From positions 1 through 19,445 of the forward strand of contig CAJUFP010000100.1 in assembly GCA_910585645.1 (NCBI GenBank): DNA of 19,445 nucleotides, read 5' to 3'. Numbering within the stretch: position 1 is the first letter of the stretch; each line of letters opens with the position of its first letter. Both the position numbers and the translations under genes were made by a program. Shown piece by piece: positions 6,744 through 14,010 of the stretch. The stretch comes from an uncultured Hungatella sp. (GTDB taxonomy: Bacteria; Bacillota; Clostridia; Lachnospirales; Lachnospiraceae). Below the pieces are notes generated by a model that had not been told where the DNA came from, ran no database searches, and worked only from the letters and a program-made list of their open reading frames with translations.

Positions 6744-7778
6744 TCACACCTTCCCTGCCAGTCTCCTCCACCTCTCATCCCCTTCCAAAAACCCAAAACT
6801 CTCCTCATCCCCAAAAGCTTCTTTAAGCTTCCGTTTCATCTCCCCCCAAAACTCCTCCCCCACTTCCCGAAACGTCATATGCTCGTACAGAGGGGACCTG
6901 CGCCACTGTTCTATTTCATCCACCGCGGAAAGCATTTTTTCCATAATCTCGATCACCCTGTCCTTATCCCGCTCCATCACCGCCAAATCCATCCCCGCCG
7001 AAGCTTCATAGTACGCCCCCATATCAAATACCTTCACAAGTCCTATGATCTTGTCCACCACCATGCGGGCCTTCTCCACATCCCCATCCTGCTCCGCCAG
7101 CCTGTAAAGTCCTGCAAAATACAGGTTCACAGTCTGATAAGCGAAAAACAAAAGTTCCTCATAAGCCTTGTAGGCCTCCTCCCTCCTGCCGGTGAGGCTG
7201 TAGATCTCAGCCATTTTCCGCTTTCTCTCCGGATTCTGCTTCGAGAAAAAAGCCAGGCACTCCTCTGCCTTCCCATACTCCTCCTTGCCCCGATAGAACC
7301 CAAAAAGACCGTCCGCCGCGCGGGTTCTGATATCCTCATTCCTGCTGTCCAAAGCCCTCTGATACCACTTAAGGATACACCTGTCATACTCCTCTTCATG
7401 AATCCCCTTAAACAGCCCTTGCGCGTGAAAGATCGTCGCCATATCCAGCATCAGCTCCTCACAGTCCGGATACTGCTCCACCTTCTCCTTTGCCCACAAA
7501 AACGCCTCCTTATAGCTGCCGTCCCGCAGCATCTTGTCTGCCTGCGCTACCAGACCGTTTATCTCCTCCCGGGTCATCTCCTCCCGAAAAGACAAGAGAA
7601 CATCCGGGGTAATGTCCAGAAGCCTTGCAATGGGAGCCAAAAGCGTGATATCCGGAAAAGAATTGCCCTTTTCCCACTTATTGACCGCCGGCCCGCTGAC
7701 CCCCAGCCTGTCCGCCATCTCCTCCTGGGTCATGTTCTTCCTCTTCCTGTATCTGCGGATCACCTCTCCAATCTCCAT
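6744..7778 (-). CDS. XRE-family regulator with C-terminal TPR-like domain
   Basis: 344 residues. Residues 1-62 are a Cro/C1-type helix-turn-helix (NMTQEEMADRLGVSGPAVNKWEKG). The remaining 280 residues are all-helical with repeated pairs of amphipathic helices, consistent with a tetratricopeptide-type array; aromatic and charged residues alternate and no catalytic motif is evident. Such HTH-TPR proteins in Firmicutes often sense peptides or partner proteins, but no peptide gene is visible next to this one. The ATG at 7778 has only a weak GGGGTGG upstream. It has its own extended -10 promoter at 7873-7901, reads divergently from purA, and is followed on the same strand by hflK after 199 nt that contain the hflK promoter. 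Its target is unknown; its own promoter is the first candidate. Confidence 0.9.
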   Translation of the reverse strand: MEIGEVIRRYRKRKNMTQEEMADRLGVSGPAVNKWEKGNSFPDITLLAPIARLLDITPDVLLSFREEMTREEINGLVAQADKMLRDGSYKEAFLWAKEKVEQYPDCEELMLDMATIFHAQGLFKGIHEEEYDRCILKWYQRALDSRNEDIRTRAADGLFGFYRGKEEYGKAEECLAFFSKQNPERKRKMAEIYSLTGRREEAYKAYEELLFFAYQTVNLYFAGLYRLAEQDGDVEKARMVVDKIIGLVKVFDMGAYYEASAGMDLAVMERDKDRVIEIMEKMLSAVDEIEQWRRSPLYEHMTFREVGEEFWGEMKRKLKEAFGDEESFGFLEGDERWRRLAGKV

Positions 7779-8130
7779 CTAAACCACCCCGCCTTTCTCT
7801 CTGCCGGCATCATTCCCAGAACCCGTTTTTCATATGCCCCGCCTTTGCCCTGGGTCAGCCCTGACTGCTCTAATCATACCAGACCATAACTGCGCTCACA
7901 ACTGAATGACTATTAATTATTTAAGAAAGAAACCTAACTAATATTCACATTCCAATCCTTTCTTGGCAGGGCCTGTTCGTACCGAATCAAAGCATAATTT
8001 CCCCTTATCCCTCTTATAATTAATATTGATTTTACTTATATCTATTTTTCATGTATCTTAACATTGAAAATAAACTATGCTAATTTACTGCGCTAAACCA
8101 AAAGCGCTCCCCTCAAAGGAGGTAATATCC
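7779..8130. other. Divergent intergenic region between the XRE-TPR gene and purA
   Basis: 352 nt without a gene. The left part is GC-richer and forms the leader of the XRE-TPR gene; the right part (7905-8095) is AT-rich and should carry the purA promoter. A consensus TATAAT on plus lies at 8015-8020, but no matching -35 was found. I see no purine riboswitch signature. Confidence 0.55.
7873..7901 (-). promoter_or_regulatory. Promoter of the XRE-TPR gene
   Basis: Minus strand TTGTGA, 17-nt spacer, TATGAT preceded by TGG (extended -10). It places the start about 90 nt before the ATG at 7778. Confidence 0.55.
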
Positions 8131-9408
8131 ATGGTAAGAGCAATCGTAGGCGCCAACTGGGGCGACGAAGGCAAAGGAAAGATTACGGACATGCTGGCAA
8201 AAGAGTCGGACATCATCATCCGATTCCAGGGCGGCAGCAATGCGGGCCACACCATTATCAATGATTACGGCAAATTTGCCCTGCACCTTCTGCCCTCCGG
8301 CGTATTTTACAGCCACACGGTCAGCATCATCGGCAACGGCGTAGCCCTGAATATCCCCTATCTGTTCAAAGAGATCCGGTCCCTCACCGAAAAAGGAGTC
8401 CCCTCTCCCAAGATCCTGGTGTCTGACAGGGCCCAGATCCTGATGCCCTACCACGTGCTGTTTGACACATACGAAGAAGAGCGGTTAGGAGGCAGATCCT
8501 TCGGCTCCACCAAGTCAGGGATCGCTCCCTTTTACTCCGACAAGTACGCCAAGATCGGCTTCCAGGTCAGCGAACTCTTTGACACGAAAACCTTAAAAGA
8601 AAAAGCGGAGAGCGTCTGTGAACTGAAAAATGTAACCTTACAGCACCTCTACCACAAACCGCCCATTGACCCTGTGGAACTATTAATCACCCTTCTGGAA
8701 TACCGGGACATGGTAAAGCCCTACGTCTGCGACGTGTCCGCTTACCTTTACAATGCCATAAAAGAAGGAAAAAACATCCTTCTGGAAGGTCAGCTGGGTT
8801 CCCTAAAAGACCCGGACCACGGCATTTACCCCATGGTAACCTCCTCCTCCACTTTGGCGGCCTACGGGGCCATTGGAGCCGGAATCCCTCCCTATGAGAT
8901 AAAAACCATCACCGCTGTAGTCAAAGCCTACTCCAGCGCCGTAGGAGCCGGGGCCTTTGTCAGCGAGATCTTCGGAGACGAAGCCGAGAACTTAAGACGG
9001 CGGGGCGGCGATGCCGGGGAATACGGGGCCACCACCGGACGCCCCAGGCGTATGGGCTGGTTTGACGCCGTGGCCTCCCGCTACGGCTGCCGCATCCAGG
9101 GAGCCACTGAGGCCGTCCTCACCGTGCTGGACGTGCTGGGGTACCTGGACGAGATCCCTGTGTGTGTAGGGTACGACATTGACGGGACTGTCACAAAAGA
9201 CTTCCCAACCACAGTACAGCTTCAAAAGGCAAAGCCCGTCTACACCACACTGCCAGGATGGAAACGCGATATCCGGGGAATCAAGAACTATAAAGACCTG
9301 CCAAAAGAATGCCGGGATTATGTAGAATTCATCGAAAAAGAGCTGCAGATCCCCGTCACCATGGTATCCAACGGCCCCGGCCGGGACGAGATCATCTACC
9401 GAACCTGA
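8131..9408 (+). CDS. purA: Adenylosuccinate synthetase
   Basis: 425 residues from the ATG at 8131, 8 nt after AAAGGAGG; the frame is open 54 bases further upstream, but without a binding site. PurA joins IMP and aspartate using GTP, the first step from IMP to AMP. Visible hallmarks: GDEGKGK loop with the catalytic Asp at about residue 12, QGGSNAGHT, a GSTKSGIAP segment, EGQLGSLKDPDHGIYPMVTSSS, ATTGRPRRMGWFDAVA, and a guanine-binding region near VLDVLGYLDEI and SNGPGRDE. The IMP-loop sequence differs from the usual EGAQG form (EGQLG here), and the protein looks like a divergent subtype. It is the only plus-strand protein gene apart from the partial one at the right edge, and converges on mazG. 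No other pur genes are in the window. Confidence 0.95.
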   Translation: MVRAIVGANWGDEGKGKITDMLAKESDIIIRFQGGSNAGHTIINDYGKFALHLLPSGVFYSHTVSIIGNGVALNIPYLFKEIRSLTEKGVPSPKILVSDRAQILMPYHVLFDTYEEERLGGRSFGSTKSGIAPFYSDKYAKIGFQVSELFDTKTLKEKAESVCELKNVTLQHLYHKPPIDPVELLITLLEYRDMVKPYVCDVSAYLYNAIKEGKNILLEGQLGSLKDPDHGIYPMVTSSSTLAAYGAIGAGIPPYEIKTITAVVKAYSSAVGAGAFVSEIFGDEAENLRRRGGDAGEYGATTGRPRRMGWFDAVASRYGCRIQGATEAVLTVLDVLGYLDEIPVCVGYDIDGTVTKDFPTTVQLQKAKPVYTTLPGWKRDIRGIKNYKDLPKECRDYVEFIEKELQIPVTMVSNGPGRDEIIYRT

Positions 9409-9428
9409 CCTAAGGACGCCAAGAGCCA

Positions 9429-9491
9429 TTTCCTGTCAGGATGAAGGAATTGCCGGACACTTTACGGCAATACCTTCATCCTGACAGGAAA
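9429..9491. repeat. 63-nt near-perfect hairpin between purA and mazG
   Basis: Left arm 9429-9447 and right arm 9473-9491 are perfect 19-nt complements (TTTCCTGTCAGGATGAAGG). Inside, ATTGCCG (9449-9455) pairs with CGGCAAT (9465-9471), leaving one A/A mismatch and a 9-nt loop. It starts 20 nt after the purA stop and ends 27 nt from the mazG stop. There is no U-tract of normal length on either side, so if it terminates the two convergent genes it does so without the canonical tail. Confidence 0.9.
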
Positions 9492-9518
9492 CAGCCTCTC
9501 CACAGGACGGCTGTAAAC

Positions 9519-9836
9519 CTATCTGTTTTCTTCAAACACAACCGGCGACGGATATCTGCCCTGATTTATTTCTTCCTTAACCTGAATGACCTGCTCCAGG
9601 TCCACACCGTATACATTGGCAATGGCTATCACATAGTACATTACATCCCACAACTCTTCATCAATGGTTCCCCTGATCTCCTCCCTGTTGGACGCTTTCA
9701 GCCCCTTTCTCATAGCGCGGGAAAGTTCTCCCACTTCTTCCGATAACTTAAAAAAATAGTCTTTTACTAATTCCGGGTTGTAATCCTTCTGCCTCACATA
9801 ATTCTGCAAATATTTAACGGTTGTTTTTCCTTCCAT
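9519..9836 (-). CDS. MazG-type nucleotide pyrophosphohydrolase
   Basis: 105 residues, a single-domain all-alpha NTP pyrophosphohydrolase of the MazG/MazG-like class. The metal-binding helix motif E-E-x-x-E is seen as KLSEEVGEL (about residues 31-39) and the second as DEELWDVMYY (about 59-68), the latter giving the paired E/D ligands. The family hydrolyses (d)NTPs to NMP and pyrophosphate for house-cleaning or alarmone control; the preferred nucleotide cannot be told from the sequence. The ATG at 9836 has GGAGGG 5 nt upstream. It starts 36 nt after the helicase-nuclease stop on the same strand, so the two are probably one operon. It converges with purA. Confidence 0.88.
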   Translation of the reverse strand: MEGKTTVKYLQNYVRQKDYNPELVKDYFFKLSEEVGELSRAMRKGLKASNREEIRGTIDEELWDVMYYVIAIANVYGVDLEQVIQVKEEINQGRYPSPVVFEENR

Positions 9837-9872
9837 AAAATCCCTCCGGCCTTTCTTCTGCCACCCCTTTCC

Positions 9873-12278
9873 TCATCCCCAGAACTCCCTGACCGCCTCC
9901 CCCACGGATTCCCGTCTCACCACCTGAAACGGCCGCCATTCCCTGGGAAACAGCGCCTGATACTCCTCCCGCAAAAACCGGTCGTCCATCAAAACGATAA
10001 CCCCCTTATCCTCCATGGTCCGGATCACCCGCCCCGCTGCCTGCATCACCTTGTTCATCCCCGGATACTGAAAGGCGTAATCAAACCCCCGCCCGTTTTT
10101 CTCGTCAAAATACGTTCGCAGAATCTCCTGCTCCGTACACACCATGGGAAGCCCGGTTCCCACCACCATAACCCCGATCAGCCGGTCCTCCTTCAAGTCA
10201 ATGCCCTCCGAAAAGATCCCGCCCATAACACAAAACGCCACCAGAGTATCCTGCCTTTCCCCCTCAAACTCCCGCAGAAACTCCTCCTTCTCCTGCTCAT
10301 TCATGCGGCTTGCCTGGACCAGAAGACCAAATCCCCTGGCCCCAAGTTCCTCCCCCTGTTCCTCCCACAATCCCAAAATCTCATTCATATACTGGTAGGA
10401 CGGAAAGAACACCATATAATTGCCCCGTCTCTGCCCCGCCACCTCCAGGATGTAGGACAGCACCTTCCCAAACTCCCGCCGGTTCCTCCTGGTGTACTTG
10501 CTGCTCACATCCCCCGCCACCAAAAGCAGCCGGTTCTCACAGGGAAACGGGCTCTCCACGTACACCGCGTAATCCTCCGGATTCCCGCTTAAAAGTTCCT
10601 TGTAGTAAGTCACCGGAAGCAGGGTCGCGGAAAAAAACACCGTACACCTTCCTTTTGCCATACACTCCTTCAGATGGGACGCCGGATTCACGCACATCAG
10701 CTTCACCATAAACCGCCCGTCCCCCTTAAGCTCCGAGTAGATCCGGTACGATTCATCCATGCCCTCAAACACATTGAGAAAATCTCTGAGCCGAAAATAA
10801 AAATCCAGCGCCAGATCCCGGTCCTCAAACTCCCGGTGTTCCTCCATAAATGCCTCCAGCTCCCCAAACAGAGACAAAAGAGTCGTGGCCAGATGATTCA
10901 CGCTGTCATGAACCACATACGTCTCACACTCCCGTTTCATCTCAAGAAGCTGCTTGTTGCACCGGTCCAAAAGCCTTCTAACCCGGTCCGACCTTCCCCC
11001 AAGCACTCTCTTTATAAGCAGCACGTCCTCCTTAAAAAGAGCAGCGCTGAACATCTCCCTTCCCCTGGCCACCAGATTGTGGGCCTCATCCACCAAAAAC
11101 AGATACTCTCCCTCCATGCCCTCGGAAAAATACCGGCGCAGCCTGGCATTGGGGTCAAACACATAATTATAATCACAGATAATCCCGTCCACCCAGTTGG
11201 TGATATCAAGAGAAAACTCAAAGGGACACACCTGATACTGTCTGGCATAGGAGAGCACCTTGTCCCTGGTGATCCCAAACTCCCTGTGAATAATCTCATA
11301 CACCGCGTCATTGACCCGGTCAAAATGTCCCTTTGCGTAGGGACAGGCATCCGGATTGCACTGAGGCGATTCCAGAAAACACACCTTCTCCTTGGCTGTG
11401 ATGGTCACCGTCCGCAGATACATGCCCTGCTCTCTCAAAACCTCAAAGGTCTCCTGGGCCACGCTGCGGGTAATGGTCTTGGCTGTCAGATAAAAAAGCT
11501 TCTCCACATGGCCCTCCCCCATAGCCTTCAGTCCCGGATACACGGTGGACAGCGTCTTCCCCACCCCTGTGGGAGCCTGGATAAACAGATCCCGCCGCCG
11601 GGCAATAGCCCGGTACACGGACACCGCCAGATCCCTCTGCCCGGCCCGGTACTCATAGGGAAACTGAAGCTCCCTCAAAGACGCGTCCCGCCGGATACCG
11701 TGCTGATACAGATATCTGGCCCACTTCACATACTCGTGGATCAGGCCCTCAAACCACTCTTTCAGCTCCTCAAAGGAGTAATCCCTCTGTAACCTGCGGA
11801 TCTCCTCCGTCTCCAGGTTACAGTAGGTCATCTGCACCGTGATCCTATTTAAATCATGGTCAAAACAGTACATATACCCATAGCACTTCGCCTGGGCCAG
11901 ATGGACGGGGATGGGCTCCTCCAGCCGGCTGATATCCATATAGACCCCCTTGATCTCATCAATCATAACCCCAGAAGGCCCTGTAAACACCCCGTCCGCC
12001 CGGCCTTCCAGGCCGATCCGAAACTCCCCCTCGTCGATGACGTGCTTAAAAGATACCTCCGCCTGATAGCCGGCCCCCATGGACTTTTGAATCTTTCTGT
12101 GGATCCGGCTTCCCGCCTCCATGGCATTTCTCTGTCCCGCCCCTGTCTGCCGGTTGTCCAGGTCTCCGCTCCGCAGAACAAACTCCACCAGATTCCGCAC
12201 GGAGATCTTTATGATCTCAAAAGCTGTCCCGCCTTCCACCACACCGCCTTTGTCCCTCCTGCTGCCTAAAGCCCCCAT
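9873..12278 (-). CDS. PD-(D/E)XK nuclease fused to an XPD/DinG-type Fe-S DNA helicase
   Basis: About 801 residues. The N-terminal part (about 20-190) looks like a RecB/Cas4-type nuclease: H60, D95 in GLEGRADGVF and E108-x-K110 in IDEIKGV. A superfamily 2 helicase follows: Walker A QAPTGVGKT (234-242), four cysteines C300, C307, C312 and C351 placed like the XPD/DinG iron-sulphur cluster, DEAH (397-400), a SAT motif at 550-552 and QAAGRVIRT (746-754). The expected activity is ATP-driven 5'-3' unwinding with attached DNA cleavage; a role in repair or recombination intermediates is inference. The start is uncertain: the ATG at 12278 has a weak AGGGGCAGG, while AGGAGG lies inside the gene ahead of GTG codons at residues 13-14; the conserved domain starts near residue 20. 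It appears co-transcribed with mazG. Confidence 0.9.
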   Translation of the reverse strand: MGALGSRRDKGGVVEGGTAFEIIKISVRNLVEFVLRSGDLDNRQTGAGQRNAMEAGSRIHRKIQKSMGAGYQAEVSFKHVIDEGEFRIGLEGRADGVFTGPSGVMIDEIKGVYMDISRLEEPIPVHLAQAKCYGYMYCFDHDLNRITVQMTYCNLETEEIRRLQRDYSFEELKEWFEGLIHEYVKWARYLYQHGIRRDASLRELQFPYEYRAGQRDLAVSVYRAIARRRDLFIQAPTGVGKTLSTVYPGLKAMGEGHVEKLFYLTAKTITRSVAQETFEVLREQGMYLRTVTITAKEKVCFLESPQCNPDACPYAKGHFDRVNDAVYEIIHREFGITRDKVLSYARQYQVCPFEFSLDITNWVDGIICDYNYVFDPNARLRRYFSEGMEGEYLFLVDEAHNLVARGREMFSAALFKEDVLLIKRVLGGRSDRVRRLLDRCNKQLLEMKRECETYVVHDSVNHLATTLLSLFGELEAFMEEHREFEDRDLALDFYFRLRDFLNVFEGMDESYRIYSELKGDGRFMVKLMCVNPASHLKECMAKGRCTVFFSATLLPVTYYKELLSGNPEDYAVYVESPFPCENRLLLVAGDVSSKYTRRNRREFGKVLSYILEVAGQRRGNYMVFFPSYQYMNEILGLWEEQGEELGARGFGLLVQASRMNEQEKEEFLREFEGERQDTLVAFCVMGGIFSEGIDLKEDRLIGVMVVGTGLPMVCTEQEILRTYFDEKNGRGFDYAFQYPGMNKVMQAAGRVIRTMEDKGVIVLMDDRFLREEYQALFPREWRPFQVVRRESVGEAVREFWG

Positions 12279-12329
12279 AACCTGCCCCTTTCCCGGCCTG
12301 CGCCGCTCATCTCACCGCACCAGATACCC

Positions 12330-12335
12330 ATTATA
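12330..12335 (-). promoter_or_regulatory. Possible -10 box for the helicase-mazG unit
   Basis: Consensus TATAAT on the minus strand about 50 nt before the ATG. The -35 region is poor, so the call rests on the -10 and its position between a terminator and a gene start. Confidence 0.4.
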
Positions 12336-12392
12336 CCCCATCCCTCAAAAAATGGGAAGCGCTCCCCTTCTCTGTTGCCGCCATCCAAGCGC

Positions 12393-12432
12393 AAAAAAAG
12401 AGACCGGAACCTATCCTTCCTGTTCCGGTCTC
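12393..12432 (-). terminator. Rho-independent terminator of the HPr/Crh-like gene
   Basis: Minus strand: GAGACCGGAAC and GTTCCGGTCTC pair perfectly (11 bp) around an 11-nt loop and are followed by seven T. It isolates the HPr-like gene from the helicase gene downstream. Confidence 0.9.
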
Positions 12433-12487
12433 ACGTCTCTCTTTCCCAAATAAAAGCCAATCCTATCTGCTTTACGGCCCGGCCTTC

Positions 12488-12730
12488 CTAAGCCGCGCTG
12501 CGTCTTTTTGCGGACTTCTTCTCCAAAAATGCCTCAAATTCCTTATTCTCCCCGTCATATTCCACAGTCAGAACACGGGTCAGATCCAGGCTTAGCACCC
12601 CCAGAATAGATTTGGCGTCAATGATAACGCGATTATAAAAAATATCAATCTCAAAATCACACTGGGAAGCCGCCGCTACAAATTGCTTTGCGTCTTCGAT
12701 AGTCGGTAAAAATATTCTTTTCTGTTTCAT
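12488..12730 (-). CDS. HPr-fold protein lacking the active-site histidine (Crh-like)
   Basis: 80 residues, the size of HPr. The segment IDAKSILGVLSLDL (about 37-50) matches the conserved HPr/Crh stretch around regulatory Ser46 (here Ser41), and the C-terminal strand-helix pattern fits. The usual N-terminal G-x-HARP motif holding His15 is absent: the corresponding part reads PTIEDAKQFVAA, with no histidine anywhere in the protein. It therefore cannot act as a phosphotransferase carrier at His15 but could still be a Ser-phosphorylated regulator, as Crh is in Bacillus. Whether Ser41 is phosphorylated is unknown. The tail is basic (KKSAKRR). The ATG follows AAGGAG by 8 nt. It is monocistronic, with a strong promoter at 12790-12818 and its own terminator. 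Confidence 0.85.
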   Translation of the reverse strand: MKQKRIFLPTIEDAKQFVAAASQCDFEIDIFYNRVIIDAKSILGVLSLDLTRVLTVEYDGENKEFEAFLEKKSAKRRSAA

Positions 12731-12763
12731 AAATTCATCTCCTTATGGCTATGACGTGACGTG

Positions 12764-12781
12764 CAGCAAATGATTTTGCTG
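12764..12781 (-). promoter_or_regulatory. Dyad at the predicted transcription start of the HPr/Crh-like gene
   Basis: CAGCAAA-TGAT-TTTGCTG, a perfect 7-bp stem with 4-nt loop, beginning within a few bases of the start predicted from the -10 box at 12790-12795. It could be an operator or a 5'-end RNA hairpin. Confidence 0.55.
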
Positions 12782-12789
12782 TTATCCAC

Positions 12790-12818
12790 GTTATAGCATT
12801 TTTCCCTTAAATTGTCAA
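12790..12818 (-). promoter_or_regulatory. Strong promoter of the HPr/Crh-like gene
   Basis: Minus strand TTGACA (perfect), 17-nt spacer, TATAAC preceded by TGC (extended -10). This is among the best sigma-A type promoters in the window. Confidence 0.85.
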
Positions 12819-13084
12819 ATTTTACCCAACCACCGGATTTATAGAAATTCTTGTGCAAAAACGTAATTTCTAAATTTTATCTCCCCTACATTTTATGCAA
12901 ACAAACGCTTAACTGTCTGCCGATCATCGGACATTTTCCGTTTTTCCCTGCCTGTTTTCCCTGAACAAAGCCCCATGGATTCTCCAATTTTGGTAAAAAT
13001 TCCTTGTTTGTCCGGCGTCCGCCGTCAAAAGTCCGCCGGCCGCGCCATCCTCTCTAAACTTCTGAACCTCTGACGCCAAAAACA
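12819..13084. other. Spacer between the HPr/Crh-like promoter and the cyclo-ligase gene
   Basis: No supported gene. It contains an AT-rich dyad TAGAAATT-15 nt-AATTTCTA (12842-12872) just upstream of the HPr-like promoter, which could be an upstream operator. The part nearest the cyclo-ligase stop is open in one minus-strand frame into the gene, but nothing there looks like protein, and no clear terminator is seen. Confidence 0.5.
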
Positions 13085-13675
13085 CTATATTGACCTTCCG
13101 GATACAGAAACCTCCATCACCCGCTTCTCTGTAACCACAAAATCCATGACGCAGTCGTGTTCCTCCCTTGGAATATCCCCTGCCATCATCTTCTCCCTGC
13201 ACAGCGCCGCTCTGACAGCCGGCGTCCCAGGCAGAAATCTGTCATAAAACCCGCCTCCATATCCCAGCCTGACCCCTGACTCGCAGCAGCACACACAGGG
13301 AACCAGGGCAAGCCCAATATCCTCAGGGCGCGTCTCCTCACAGGATTTAACCGGCTCCAAAATGCCAAAAGCGCCCGGCTTAAGCTCCTCCATGCTCTTG
13401 ATCCGATAAGCGCTCATGATCCCCCCTTTCCCGCACCTTGGCACAGCCACCTGTTTTCCGTCAGCCAAAGCCCGCAGGATCACCTCTCTGGTATCCACCT
13501 CCCCTTCCATACTTACATAAGTAAAGAGCACGTCGGCCTGCCTGTAAGCCTCCATCTCCAGGACCCGCTTACAAATAGCCTTATCAGCATTGACGCAGTA
13601 GTCCCTCCCCAGCCCCGCGCGCCTCTCCAGCATCTGCTTCCTGACAGACGCCTTCCATTGCTTTATGTCACTCAC
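13085..13675 (-). CDS. 5-formyltetrahydrofolate cyclo-ligase
   Basis: 196 residues from a GTG at 13675, placed 9 nt after AGGAGG; a longer TTG-started frame (13702) would read through the binding site itself. The enzyme converts 5-formyl-THF to 5,10-methenyl-THF with ATP, returning a storage folate to the one-carbon pool. Motifs: the N-terminal basic helix with RKQMLERR, the VLFTYVSMEGEVDT strand, VAVPRCGKGGIMSAYRI, a GILEP segment and the glycine-rich substrate loop RLGYGGGFYDRFL (typical form GYGGGYYDR). A cluster of cysteines (CVCCCESG) before that loop is unusual but not diagnostic. It works in the same cofactor pool as MetF though the genes are apart. It reads away from the tRNA-Trp promoter. 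Confidence 0.92.
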   Translation of the reverse strand: MSDIKQWKASVRKQMLERRAGLGRDYCVNADKAICKRVLEMEAYRQADVLFTYVSMEGEVDTREVILRALADGKQVAVPRCGKGGIMSAYRIKSMEELKPGAFGILEPVKSCEETRPEDIGLALVPCVCCCESGVRLGYGGGFYDRFLPGTPAVRAALCREKMMAGDIPREEHDCVMDFVVTEKRVMEVSVSGRSI

Positions 13676-13771
13676 TGTCGCTTTCCTCCTCCGGCCGGCC
13701 AAATTGGCTAAACACGGTTTGGCCTTTTGTTACAAAAACTTCGAAAATCCACGAAAAACATGAAAAATTAG

Positions 13772-13800
13772 TTGACATCCCCCCACTTCTATGATATATT
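13772..13800 (+). promoter_or_regulatory. Promoter of tRNA-Trp
   Basis: TTGACA (perfect), 17-nt spacer, TATATT preceded by TGA. It lies 38 nt upstream of the tRNA. Confidence 0.85.
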
Positions 13801-13838
13801 AGTTCTTGCGTTTAACAAACCCATTTACCCATCCATAC

Positions 13839-13909
13839 AGGGGAATAGTTCAATGGCAGAGCAGCGGTCTCCAAAACCGTAGATGGGGGTTCGAGCCCCT
13901 CTTCCCCTG
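13839..13909 (+). tRNA. tRNA-Trp (anticodon CCA)
   Basis: 71 nt. The acceptor stem AGGGGAA pairs with TTCCCCT, followed by discriminator G; the anticodon stem GCGGT/ACCGT encloses CTCCAAA, giving CCA; the T-loop is TTCGAGC. The 3' CCA is not encoded. The tRNA stands alone with its own promoter and terminator. Confidence 0.95.
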
Positions 13910-13921
13910 CTGATTCAAAGG

Positions 13922-13958
13922 CTAAGACTTTCTTTGCGGAAAGTCTTAGTCTTTTTTT
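13922..13958 (+). terminator. Rho-independent terminator after tRNA-Trp
   Basis: CTAAGACTTTC and GAAAGTCTTAG form a perfect 11-bp stem around TTTGCG, followed by TCTTTTTTT. On the opposite strand the T-run is missing, so it mainly serves the tRNA. Confidence 0.92.
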
Positions 13959-14010
13959 ACGCGTCTCATTTCCAGATCCCATAATCCCCCCTTAAAAACA
14001 GAGACCGCCC

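Noticed and set aside
8131..9836. PurA next to a MazG enzyme, reminiscent of the phage PurZ-MazZ pair for 2-aminoadenine DNA
   Set aside because: The GDEGKGK loop with the catalytic Asp is intact, as in ordinary PurA; the genes are convergent rather than in one operon; no DatZ or DpoZ-like gene is present.
10674..11792. 372-codon plus-strand open frame inside the helicase gene
   Set aside because: Antisense shadow of the helicase, which has complete conserved motifs.
9873..12278. Cas4/CasDinG-like protein hinting at a CRISPR system
   Set aside because: No CRISPR repeats or other cas genes in the window; the architecture fits a stand-alone chromosomal nuclease-helicase.
12924..13202. 92-codon open frame on the minus strand overlapping the cyclo-ligase 3' end
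   Set aside because: Most of it is an alternative frame of the cyclo-ligase; no ribosome binding site and no protein-like pattern.
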